DNA of 24,209 nucleotides from Candidatus Omnitrophota bacterium. Lineage in GTDB: Bacteria > Omnitrophota > Gorgyraeia > Pluralincolimonadales > Pluralincolimonadaceae. Shown in pieces: positions 16,298 through 23,520 of the stretch (positions within the stretch are counted from its first letter, which is position 1; each line of letters opens with the position of its first letter). The DNA lies in the NCBI GenBank assembly GCA_020061685.1, contig JAGUXU010000067.1, forward strand, positions 1 to 24,209, in the 5' to 3' direction. The position numbers and the translations under genes are program-made. The notes beneath the pieces were generated by a model. That model did no database searches and was not told the origin of the DNA. It was given only the letters and a program-made list of their open reading frames with translations.

Positions 16298-16324
16298 AAG
16301 GATATCTACGAAAGGACGTTTTTT

Positions 16325-16822
16325 ATGGCGATTTTAAGGATATGTAAATACCCGGAACCGGTCCTGAGAAGGAAGACCGCAGAGGTCAAGAAGGTCTCCG
16401 AGGCGGACAAGCGCCTCATAGAAGATATGATAGAGACCATGAAGGCCTCCGGAGGAGTGGGTCTGGCCGCGAATCAGGTCGGCGTCTCCAGGAGGATCTT
16501 CGTCTTTAACCCTTCAGAGGAGGATTGGCGGGCAGATGCCCTCATAAACCCTGCTATAATCAAACGCCGCGGCACCGAAAAGACCGAAGAAGGGTGCCTA
16601 AGCCTCCCCGGCATATCGGCGGAGGTGCGCCGGTATAAGCATATCCTCGTGGAAGGGCTTGATACGAACGGCAGGCATGTCCGTTTTGAGGCGAGGGGCC
16701 TCTTGGCGAGGATAATCCAGCATGAGGTCGACCATTTAGACGGAAAATTTTTTATAGACAGGATCAATCCCCTGCGCCGGATGATGTCATTGCGCCGGTT
16801 CGCGAAGGAAGGTGCGGGGTGA
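16325..16822 (+). CDS. def: Peptide deformylase
   Basis: Peptide deformylase is a metalloenzyme that removes the N-formyl group from nascent proteins at the ribosome. All three signature motifs are present in the 165-aa chain: GGVGLAANQ (43-51), EGCLS (89-93, metal ligand C91) and HEVDH (133-137, metal ligands H133 and H137, catalytic E134). The length is typical. The ATG is supported by AAAGGA at 16311-16316 (8-nt spacing). The stop overlaps the fmt start as GTGA, so the enzymes that remove and add the formyl group are translationally coupled, the usual bacterial arrangement. Confidence 0.97.
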   Translation: MAILRICKYPEPVLRRKTAEVKKVSEADKRLIEDMIETMKASGGVGLAANQVGVSRRIFVFNPSEEDWRADALINPAIIKRRGTEKTEEGCLSLPGISAEVRRYKHILVEGLDTNGRHVRFEARGLLARIIQHEVDHLDGKFFIDRINPLRRMMSLRRFAKEGAG

Positions 16823-17760
16823 AGATAGTTTTTTTCGGCACATCGGATTTCGCTGTCCCCGCTTTGGCCGGATTAGCCGGGCGCCACGATATCGCGGCCG
16901 TTATCACCAAGCCGGATAAGCCTCAAGGGAGGCACCTGTTGACCCGCCCCTGCGCGGTTAAGGCCAAGGCGCAGGAACTCGGCCTTCCGGTGTTTTCCTT
17001 GGAGGACCTGCCTCCTGCCGGCGCCGTCGATAAACTAAAAAGATATGAAGCGGACCTTTTTGTAGTCATCGCTTACGGGCGGATTCTACATGCCGATATC
17101 CTGTCTTTGCCCAAATTTTATTCGATAGGGCTGCACGCCTCGCTATTGCCGAAATACAGGGGGGCCTCGCCTATAAATTGGGCGCTCTTAAACGGCGAGA
17201 CGCGGACCGGCGTGACCGTCTTTAGGCTGGACGAGAAGATGGACGCAGGCGATATAATAATGCGGGAAGAGGCGGAGATCCCGGGTTCCGATAACGCGCA
17301 GACGCTGTCCGTCAGGCTTTCGGAGGTCGGGGCGGGCCTATTGTTAAAAGCGGTGGACGTTATCGAGAGAAGGAGCGAACGGTTCGTCAGGCAAGAAGAT
17401 AAGGAGGCCACATTTACCCCCCGGCTCAAGAAAGAAGACGGGCTGATCGATTGGAAGAGGAGAGCTGCGGAGGTCCACAATAAGGTCAGGGCCATGTTCG
17501 GCTGGCCGGGTGCCTTTTCCAGCCTAAACGGCCATAAGGTAAAAATTTTGGCGACAGAAATAGGGCAGCCGCAGGGGACAGGGGCTCATAGGCCGGGCGA
17601 GATCATCAAGGCCGGGCCGGACGGAATAGAGGTATCTTGCGGCCAAGGCATAATCGTGGTCAAAGAATTGCAAGAGGAAGGCGGCAGGCGGCTCGCCGCC
17701 TCGGAGTACCTGCTCGGGCATAAGGCCCGCGCCGGAGATTTTTTTCTTTCATCCCCCTAG
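16819..17760 (+). CDS. fmt: Methionyl-tRNA formyltransferase
   Basis: Fmt transfers a formyl group from 10-formyl-tetrahydrofolate to initiator Met-tRNA. The 313-aa chain has the N-terminal Rossmann formyltransferase domain, beginning IVFFGTSDFAVPAL, with the folate-site loop LHASLLPKYRG (105-115), catalytic-type H106 and D143 (DAGDII), and ends with the C-terminal tRNA-binding domain (from about 205, EVHNKVRAMFGWPGAF). One position is unusual: the Asn two residues before the catalytic His (N-x-H-x-SLLP in E. coli Fmt) is Gly104 here, codon GGG at 17128-17130. Everything else matches Fmt closely, and coupling to def by a GTGA overlap supports the call, so I assume it is active. The gene ends 45 nt before the CBS-domain gene. 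Confidence 0.95.
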   Translation: MKIVFFGTSDFAVPALAGLAGRHDIAAVITKPDKPQGRHLLTRPCAVKAKAQELGLPVFSLEDLPPAGAVDKLKRYEADLFVVIAYGRILHADILSLPKFYSIGLHASLLPKYRGASPINWALLNGETRTGVTVFRLDEKMDAGDIIMREEAEIPGSDNAQTLSVRLSEVGAGLLLKAVDVIERRSERFVRQEDKEATFTPRLKKEDGLIDWKRRAAEVHNKVRAMFGWPGAFSSLNGHKVKILATEIGQPQGTGAHRPGEIIKAGPDGIEVSCGQGIIVVKELQEEGGRRLAASEYLLGHKARAGDFFLSSP

Positions 17761-17766
17761 GTTCTA

Positions 17767-17775
17767 TGGTATAAT
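17767..17775 (+). promoter_or_regulatory. Extended -10 promoter upstream of the CBS-domain gene
   Basis: TGGTATAAT combines a TGn extension (17767-17769) with a perfect TATAAT (17770-17775). The -35 region is weak (TTTCAT around 17747), as often happens with extended -10 promoters. Transcription would begin near 17782, giving a leader of about 24 nt that is almost all A/T and has no Shine-Dalgarno site. Confidence 0.55.
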
Positions 17776-17805
17776 TCAAACTTGTTTATTTATATACCTT
17801 TATAA

Positions 17806-19122
17806 ATGATAAGTAAAATCGCACCCTATGATTTAATCAGGCGGGACTTCAGCCATCTCAAGGAGACGGAAGAGCTAAACACAAGCCACGAGGTAGAGGA
17901 CCTGATTTTCGTACAATCCCTCGAAGGCAGGGCTCATAACGGCGCCGGTTCCTTCCAGAAGAGCTTCTACGTAAATACGACTATCGACGATATCGTCCAC
18001 GCGCTGAAACTGGACGCCGGCGAGGTCAAGAAGAAACGCCAGCTGCTGATAGACGAGATAGTAGAATTCGTGAAGGAAGCCGTCGGCGGCAGGCCGCGGA
18101 ACAGGCTCCTGAATTCGAAGGGAGAGCCGTTGCTTCGGATGCCTAATTTTAAGGAAATAAACGTCAACCCTTATGAGGTCTTGAAGGGGATATATATAGG
18201 GGGGTTGAGGGACGACCCCGGGCCGCGGAAGGCGGCCGAAGAAAAGTATGACATAACGATCGGTTACGGAAAGTGTTATCCCGTTAACGTCGAGGCGATG
18301 GAAAAGCTGAACCTGGACGGGGAGATCCTGGCCCATCAGGAGCACGGCAGTTCCCTTGAGGGTTTCAAGAAAGCGGGGTTGATAATAGCCCCCGCAGATT
18401 TAGACAAAGTCAGCCCGGATAAGATAAAATATCTTTATATCAGGCACAAATTGGGGCCGGGCCAATCGGATGACGGTGCCCTCGTCTCAGCCGGTTTGAT
18501 CTACAATAGAGATGTAGCCTTGGGGGTATTTCTGGCGGACGCGATAGATACCCTCGAGAAATACGTCATGGCCTATGAGGACCAGGATGACGATCTTTCT
18601 TATTATATCGGCAAATCCTATCCGGAATTGGGTATCTCGATGGAAGATGTCTACGAGATAGCGTATCTGGCCGCCGTCCCGGAGGGCAAAGAAGAAGAGA
18701 CGCCTGACAGTTCCTTGAGATACTTTTTGTCGAAAGACCGGCAGGTCGGGCAGTGCGCTTTTGAGAGTCACCTGAATTTCATAGAGGGTAAACCGTATTT
18801 TCCCATGTTCTTAAGTTATAATCGCGTCCTCTCGACGGATTTTTACGCTTATATAAGAAATAAAGTCCTGTCGCTTAAGAACCTCGAGGAGGTAATGACA
18901 TCTGAGGCGTTGATAAAAGGGCTGGAAGTGCCTGTCGAGGAATTCTTGAAACGCTCCCCGGTCATAGTCAGGCCCGGTGTCTCTCTGAAAGAGGCCATAG
19001 AGAAGATGCGTTCAAGCGGCGCGGAATTTATCGTTATTCAGGATGAAAAGAACACGATACAGGGCGTCCTGTCGATGAACGACCTGTTAAGACTGATGAT
19101 AGAGAGAAGAGGCGGGGCCTAA
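17806..19122 (+). CDS. Unrecognised protein with a C-terminal CBS domain
   Basis: The 438-aa protein has no signal peptide or membrane helices. I do not recognise residues 1-380: a polar, acidic region that includes HEVEDLIFVQSLEGRAHNGAG (28-48), EKYDITIGYGKCYPVN (about 146-161), a GPGQSDDGALVSAG loop (217-230) and an acidic EDQDDDLSYY stretch. Residues of about 384-432 form one CBS motif (SPVIVRPGVSLKEAIEKM, then FIVIQDEK, then GVLSMNDLLRL). CBS domains bind adenine nucleotides or similar ligands and usually work in pairs, so this one may dimerise. The gene is just upstream of two galT-family genes and gap-pgk-tpiA, 3 nt from the first, so an energy-sensing or sugar-nucleotide role is possible but unsupported by motifs. 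The ATG at 17806 lacks a Shine-Dalgarno site; the next ATG (17828) does too. Confidence 0.85.
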   Translation: MISKIAPYDLIRRDFSHLKETEELNTSHEVEDLIFVQSLEGRAHNGAGSFQKSFYVNTTIDDIVHALKLDAGEVKKKRQLLIDEIVEFVKEAVGGRPRNRLLNSKGEPLLRMPNFKEINVNPYEVLKGIYIGGLRDDPGPRKAAEEKYDITIGYGKCYPVNVEAMEKLNLDGEILAHQEHGSSLEGFKKAGLIIAPADLDKVSPDKIKYLYIRHKLGPGQSDDGALVSAGLIYNRDVALGVFLADAIDTLEKYVMAYEDQDDDLSYYIGKSYPELGISMEDVYEIAYLAAVPEGKEEETPDSSLRYFLSKDRQVGQCAFESHLNFIEGKPYFPMFLSYNRVLSTDFYAYIRNKVLSLKNLEEVMTSEALIKGLEVPVEEFLKRSPVIVRPGVSLKEAIEKMRSSGAEFIVIQDEKNTIQGVLSMNDLLRLMIERRGGA

Positions 19123-19125
19123 GAT

Positions 19126-20157
19126 ATGCCAGAATTAAGGAAAGACCCGATCATCGGAAGGTGGGTGATAGTCGCGACAGAACGCGCTCGCCGGCCGACG
19201 GACTTCGTGCCGCATTCCGTCTCTGAAGAGAAGATGGCGGAGCCGCCGTGCCCCTTCTGCGCCGGCAGGGAGGACCAGACGCCGCCTCCGGAGATATTCG
19301 CGGTGCGCGACCCGGGGACAAAACCGAATACGCCGGGATGGCATATAAGAGTGGTCCCTTCGATCTCGCCTGTCCTGAAGGTAGAAGGAAAGGTCGAGAG
19401 GCGCGGCAAAGGCATGTACGATGTGATAAACGGCATAGGGGCCCACGAGATAATCGTCGAGACCCCGCAGCATATTTATAATATAGCGGACCTGCCGGAA
19501 GAGCAGATAACCAGCGCCATCAATGTTTATATCGAGCGCATGACGGACCTCGGCAGGGACCCGCGTTTTAAATACGCGCTCCTCTTCAAGAATTACGGAT
19601 TAGCGGCCGGTTCCGGCAGGGTAAGGCACGCTCATTCCCAATTGATAGCGATGCCGGTCACCCCGATCAGGCTGAAGGATGAGCTGGTCGGCGCGCGCCA
19701 GTATTTCGAATACAAGGAACGCTGCATATTCTGCGATATCATAAAGCAGGAATTGGATACGGGAAAACGCATCGTCGCCGATATAGACGGTTTTGTGGCG
19801 TTTACCCCTTTCGCTTCCAGGTTCCCGTTTGAGACGTGGATCCTTCCCAAAAAGCATAGCGCGGATTTCGCCACTATGCCCAAGGATAAAAGGGCGGACC
19901 TGGCGCGGATGCTCAAGACAGTGCTCCAGAAATTAAAGAGGGCGCTTGTGGACCCTCCCTACAACATTGTTTTGAATACGGCGCCTTTCAGGATTCCCAA
20001 GGCCGGATACTGGAAGACGATAGATGACGATTTCCACTGGCATATTGAGATAATGCCGATGCTGACAAGGGTGGCGGGTTTTGAGTGGGGAAGCGGGTTC
20101 TATATCAATCCCACACCGCCCGAAGACGCGGCGAAATACCTTAGCGAGATGGAGTAA
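19126..20157 (+). CDS. galT: GalT-family hexose-1-phosphate nucleotidylyltransferase, copy 1 (HAH active site)
   Basis: The 343-aa protein belongs to the GalT branch of the HIT superfamily, which moves a nucleotidyl group between UDP-hexose and hexose-1-phosphate through a covalent histidine intermediate. It shows the opening RKDPIIGRWVIV, a zinc CPFC (C42, C45), GAHEIIVETP, the active-site H168-A-H170-S-Q172, a second CIFC pair (C200, C203), and the late FHWHIEIMP motif. The nucleophile position H170 and Q172 are kept, but the usually invariant Pro between the two histidines is Ala, and the residues before it (GSGRVR) differ from copy 2. The substrate may therefore not be galactose-1-phosphate. 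It begins 3 nt after the CBS-domain gene and is followed 3 nt later by copy 2. Confidence 0.82.
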   Translation: MPELRKDPIIGRWVIVATERARRPTDFVPHSVSEEKMAEPPCPFCAGREDQTPPPEIFAVRDPGTKPNTPGWHIRVVPSISPVLKVEGKVERRGKGMYDVINGIGAHEIIVETPQHIYNIADLPEEQITSAINVYIERMTDLGRDPRFKYALLFKNYGLAAGSGRVRHAHSQLIAMPVTPIRLKDELVGARQYFEYKERCIFCDIIKQELDTGKRIVADIDGFVAFTPFASRFPFETWILPKKHSADFATMPKDKRADLARMLKTVLQKLKRALVDPPYNIVLNTAPFRIPKAGYWKTIDDDFHWHIEIMPMLTRVAGFEWGSGFYINPTPPEDAAKYLSEME

Positions 20158-20160
20158 GAG

Positions 20161-21159
20161 ATGGCGGAGCTTCGTAAGGACCCGATAACGGGAAGATGGG
20201 TCATAATCGAGATAGACAAGGCAAAAGGCCCCGGCGACTATGAGGTCGAAGAACACGTAAAGAAGAGGGGCGTATGCCCGTTTTGCCCGGGAAATGAGCA
20301 TATGACGCCTCCTGAGATATACGCCGACCGCGAAGGGGATAACAAGCCCAACGCCCCGAACTGGCAGACCCGAGTGATACCGAATAAATTTCCCGCCTTG
20401 AGAGTAGAAGGAAATTTGGACAGGATCGGCATCGGTATGTATGATATGATGAACGGCATAGGCGCCCATGAGGTGATAATTGAGACCCCGGACCACGCCA
20501 AAGAGTTAGGCGACCTGACGGACCACGAAGTGGAGAAGGTCATATGGGCGTACCGGAACCGCTCTTTGGATTTAAGGGGCGACAAGAGGTTCAAGTATAT
20601 ACTTATCTTCAGGAATTACGGCGTATCGGCAGGGGCGTCCCTGGAACATCCCCATTCCCAGTTGATAGCGCTTCCGATCATCCCGAAGCGCGTCGGAGAG
20701 GAATTGGGTTTTTCCGAGAGATATTATGAATATCGCGAAAGGTGCGTATTTTGCGATATGCTGCATCAGGAGATAGACGACAGGGAAAGGGTCATCATCG
20801 AGAACAAGAACTTTATCGCTTTCGCGCCCTTCGTCTCCAGATTCCCCTTTGAGATCTCGATATTCCCGAAGTTGCACAGCTCGGATTTCAGTTATATCCA
20901 GAAAGAGGAGATCGTCGACCTTGCGAGGATATTAAGGGAGACGTTGCTGCGGATAAAAGCGGCTTTAAGAGACCCGTCATATAATTTCATCATCCACACC
21001 GCGCCCATAGACGGGAAGGAACGGGCCGATTATCACTGGCATATAGAGATCATGCCCAGAATGGGAAGGACTGCGGGTTTTGAGTGGGGGACCGGTTTTT
21101 ATCTGAACCAGACACCGCCTGAACTTGCGGCATGGGCGTTAAGGGAAGTGAGTGTATAA
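20161..21159 (+). CDS. galT: GalT-family hexose-1-phosphate nucleotidylyltransferase, copy 2
   Basis: The 332-aa paralogue of copy 1 has the same motif order: RKDPITGRWVII, CPFC (C39, C42), GAHEVIIETP, the canonical active site H163-P-H165-S-Q167, CVFC, and YHWHIEIMP near the end. With the intact HPH it is the better candidate for a true galactose-1-phosphate uridylyltransferase, linking UDP-glucose and UDP-galactose pools that would feed the glycan genes upstream. HPHSQ also occurs in ADP-glucose phosphorylase-like members, so substrate is uncertain. GGAG at 20151-20154 (6-nt spacing) supports the ATG. The two copies are adjacent and clearly homologous but diverged throughout, which points to an old duplication. 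The gene ends 79 nt before gap. Confidence 0.87.
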   Translation: MAELRKDPITGRWVIIEIDKAKGPGDYEVEEHVKKRGVCPFCPGNEHMTPPEIYADREGDNKPNAPNWQTRVIPNKFPALRVEGNLDRIGIGMYDMMNGIGAHEVIIETPDHAKELGDLTDHEVEKVIWAYRNRSLDLRGDKRFKYILIFRNYGVSAGASLEHPHSQLIALPIIPKRVGEELGFSERYYEYRERCVFCDMLHQEIDDRERVIIENKNFIAFAPFVSRFPFEISIFPKLHSSDFSYIQKEEIVDLARILRETLLRIKAALRDPSYNFIIHTAPIDGKERADYHWHIEIMPRMGRTAGFEWGTGFYLNQTPPELAAWALREVSV

Positions 21160-21238
21160 CCCAGGGAGCAAGTCCCTCGCAACCACATAGGTTGCTCGGG
21201 ATGAATTTTGCTTCGCAAAAATTCAGGAGGAAGCAGAA
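21160..21238 (+). promoter_or_regulatory. Structured leader between galT copy 2 and gap
   Basis: Three inverted repeats lie in 79 nt: AGGGA/TCCCT (21163-21167 with 21173-21177), GCAACC/GGTTGC (21179-21184 with 21190-21195, 5-nt loop), and TGAATTTTGC/GCAAAAATTCA (21202-21211 with 21215-21225, one bulged A, 3-nt loop). Competing pairings exist: TCCC 21173-21176 can also pair with GGGA 21198-21201, and GAGCAA 21166-21171 with TTGCTC 21192-21197. The last hairpin abuts the AGGAGG ribosome site at 21225-21230, 8 nt before the gap ATG. It could be an mRNA-stability or processing leader, a regulatory switch, or a palindromic repeat. No known riboswitch class was recognised, and no T-run marks a terminator. 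Confidence 0.5.
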
Positions 21239-22291
21239 ATGGCGGTAAAGATCGGTATCAACGGTTTTGGAAGGATCGGGCGCCTTGTGGCGAGGGCGAT
21301 CCTCGAGAGGAAGAGCAAGGACCTTGAATTGGTGGCGGTAAACGATATCACCGACGCTAAGACAAACGCATATCTCTTGAAATATGATTCTGTCCATGGA
21401 AGGTTTCCCGGCGAAGTAAAAGTGGTATCGGACGACACTATCTCCGTCGACGGCAAGACGCTCAAAGTCCTTGCCAAGAGAGATCCCACGGAACTTCCGT
21501 GGAAGGACCTGGGCGTCCAGATCGTCGTAGAATCCACCGGCCTGTTCACGATAAAGAAAGACGGCGTAAACAAGAAGGGCAAGGAAGTAAAAGGCGCCGA
21601 AAACCACATCACTAAAGGAGGCGCGAAGAAGGTCATCATCTCCGCTCCGGCTCAAGATGAAGATATAACGATAGTGATGGGCGTGAACGAGGATAAATAT
21701 GATCCGAAGGTGCATAATGTCATCTCCAATGCGTCCTGCACGACAAACTGCCTCGCTCCCGTGGCGAAGGTATTAAACGACAAATACGGCATCGTAAAAG
21801 GCCTTATGACTACGATCCACGCGTATACGAACGACCAGAGGGTCCAGGACCAGGCGCATTCCGATTTGCGCCGTTCCCGCGCAGCGGCATTATCGATGAT
21901 ACCGACAACGACCGGTGCAGCGAAGGCTATTTCGCTTGTCATACCCGAACTCAAAGGCAAGCTTGACGGATTCTCGATGAGAGTTCCGGTTGCCAACGTC
22001 TCGGTTGTCGATCTTACCGCGGCGCTCTCCAAGAAAGCCACAGCCGAAGAGATAAACGCTGCGCTTAAAGAAGCTGCCGAAGGCGGACTAAAAGGAATCC
22101 TCGGTTATACCGAAGATCCGGTTGTCTCGGTAGATTTCAACCATTGCGCCTTAAGCTCGATCGTCGACGGCAAGAGCACCAAGGTCATCGGCGACGATTT
22201 CGTAAAAGTTCTTTCCTGGTATGACAACGAATGGGGATATTCAAGCAGGGTCGTCGACCTTTGCGAATATATAATCAAAAAAGGCCTGTAA
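21239..22291 (+). CDS. gap: Glyceraldehyde-3-phosphate dehydrogenase, type I
   Basis: GAPDH oxidises glyceraldehyde-3-phosphate to 1,3-bisphosphoglycerate with NAD(P), or the reverse in gluconeogenesis. The 350-aa protein has the Rossmann start KIGINGFGRIGR, VNDITDA after beta-2 (Asp, favouring NAD), the catalytic SNASCTTNC with Cys167, His194 in TTIHAYTND, the substrate loop MIPTTTGAAKA, and the C-terminal WYDNEWGYSSRV. It is about 12 residues longer than common bacterial GAPDHs because of a Lys/Gly-rich insertion at about 105-124 (IKKDGVNKKGKEVKG), before the usual GAKKVIISAP strand. The start has a strong AGGAGG site. The TAA stop forms part of the pgk ribosome site. It is the first gene of gap-pgk-tpiA. 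Confidence 0.97.
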   Translation: MAVKIGINGFGRIGRLVARAILERKSKDLELVAVNDITDAKTNAYLLKYDSVHGRFPGEVKVVSDDTISVDGKTLKVLAKRDPTELPWKDLGVQIVVESTGLFTIKKDGVNKKGKEVKGAENHITKGGAKKVIISAPAQDEDITIVMGVNEDKYDPKVHNVISNASCTTNCLAPVAKVLNDKYGIVKGLMTTIHAYTNDQRVQDQAHSDLRRSRAAALSMIPTTTGAAKAISLVIPELKGKLDGFSMRVPVANVSVVDLTAALSKKATAEEINAALKEAAEGGLKGILGYTEDPVVSVDFNHCALSSIVDGKSTKVIGDDFVKVLSWYDNEWGYSSRVVDLCEYIIKKGL

Positions 22292-22295
22292 GGAG
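22290..22295 (+). promoter_or_regulatory. Ribosome binding site fixing the pgk start
   Basis: AAGGAG overlaps the gap stop codon and sits 10 nt before ATG 22306. It argues for that start over the in-frame upstream start at 22231, which would add 25 residues read from inside gap and unlike any PGK N-terminus. Confidence 0.75.
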
Positions 22296-22305
22296 TCCGC
22301 GAAAG

Positions 22306-23520
22306 ATGAATAAACTCACGATAAAAGATATAGATCTAAAGGGAAAACGCGTGCTTATGCGCGTGGATTTCAACGTTCCGCTTGACGATAAATTGAACAT
22401 CACCGATGATACGCGTATAAGGGCGACATTGCCGACGATAAAATACGCCCTGGAGAAAGGCGCGAAGCTGATCCTGATGAGCCACCTGGGAAGGCCGGAC
22501 GGCAAAGCGGCTGCGAAGTATAGCCTGACGCCATGCGCTAAACGGCTCGGCGAATTGCTCGGAAAACCGGTCAAGATGGCCGGGGATTGCGTCGGCTCTG
22601 AAGTAAAGGCGATAGCCGGCCAATTGAAGCCCGGTGAATGCTTACTGCTCGAAAACCTTCGTTTCCACGCGGAAGAGGAGGCCAACGACGCCAATTTCGC
22701 GAAAGAGTTAGCGAGTCTCGGCGATGTCTATGTGAATGACGCGTTCGGGACCGCGCATCGCGCGCATGCTTCTACCGAAGGGGTCACGAAATATCTGACT
22801 TCCGCGGCGGGATTCCTGCTGGAAAAAGAGATAGAATACCTCGAAGGAAAAGTATCTAATCCCACACGTCCGTTCGTGACCATATTAGGCGGCGCTAAGG
22901 TGTCTGATAAGATAGGCGTCATCGAGAATATCCTGAATAAAGCCGACGCGATATTGATCGGCGGAGGGATGGCCTATACTTTTTATGCCGCTCAAGGAAA
23001 ACCGATCGGCGGGTCAAAGGTGGAGAAAGACAAGATAGAGATAGCCAAGTCGCTCCTCGAAAAAGCGAAACAGAAGAAAGTGAATATAGTCCTTCCCGTA
23101 GATAACGTTATAGCCGATAAGTTTGACGCTAACGCCGATTCAAAGACCGTCGGAGACCAGATACCGGACGGGTGGATGGCGTTAGATGTCGGCCCGAAGA
23201 CCGTGGAGGCCTTCAAGGATGTCCTGAAGAGCGCCAAGACGATCGTATGGAACGGGCCTCTCGGCGTCTTTGAGATGGACAAATTCGCCAAAGGCACGGA
23301 GGAAATCGCGAAGTATATAGCGTTGTTATCGACTAAACCGTGTTGCTGCAGCGCGGCAGCGGTCATTTCGATTATCGGCGGCGGAGATACCGCGGCCGCG
23401 GTATCGAAGTTCAAAGTGGAAGACAAGATGACGCATATATCTACAGGAGGCGGCGCATCGCTTGAGTATCTGGAAGGCAAAGTGCTGCCAGGCATAAAGG
23501 CATTGACCGACAAAAAATGA
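22306..23520 (+). CDS. pgk: Phosphoglycerate kinase
   Basis: PGK makes ATP from 1,3-bisphosphoglycerate in glycolysis and runs in reverse in gluconeogenesis. From the ATG at 22306 the protein is 404 aa. Motifs in order: MRVDFNVPL (18-26), SHLGRPDGK (59-67), LLENLRFHAEEE, VNDAFGTAHRAHAS, GGAKVSDKIGVI (205-216), LIGGGMAYTF, GPLGVFE (327-333), the nucleotide loop IIGGGDTAAAV (366-376) and STGGGASLEYLEGKVLPG at the end. The two-domain hinge architecture is complete. An oddity is about nine extra residues before the nucleotide loop, including three consecutive cysteines C346-C348. The start follows the AAGGAG site that overlaps the gap stop. The stop overlaps the tpiA start (ATGA). Confidence 0.97.
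   Translation: MNKLTIKDIDLKGKRVLMRVDFNVPLDDKLNITDDTRIRATLPTIKYALEKGAKLILMSHLGRPDGKAAAKYSLTPCAKRLGELLGKPVKMAGDCVGSEVKAIAGQLKPGECLLLENLRFHAEEEANDANFAKELASLGDVYVNDAFGTAHRAHASTEGVTKYLTSAAGFLLEKEIEYLEGKVSNPTRPFVTILGGAKVSDKIGVIENILNKADAILIGGGMAYTFYAAQGKPIGGSKVEKDKIEIAKSLLEKAKQKKVNIVLPVDNVIADKFDANADSKTVGDQIPDGWMALDVGPKTVEAFKDVLKSAKTIVWNGPLGVFEMDKFAKGTEEIAKYIALLSTKPCCCSAAAVISIIGGGDTAAAVSKFKVEDKMTHISTGGGASLEYLEGKVLPGIKALTDKK

Noticed and set aside
17715..17745. Hairpin CGGGC/GCCCG followed by a T-run near the end of fmt, considered as a terminator
   Set aside because: The T-run begins nine bases after the stem, is inside the coding sequence (Phe codons), and the stem has only five pairs. A typical intrinsic terminator would have the T-run directly after a longer stem.
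21153..21160. TATAAC at the end of galT copy 2 as a promoter for gap
   Set aside because: The nearest -35-like hexamer (TTGCGG, 21125-21130) is 24 nt away and there is no extended -10, so support is too weak to list.
22231..22305. Upstream in-frame extension of pgk
   Set aside because: These codons lie inside gap, give an N-terminus unlike any PGK, and a good AAGGAG site points to ATG 22306.
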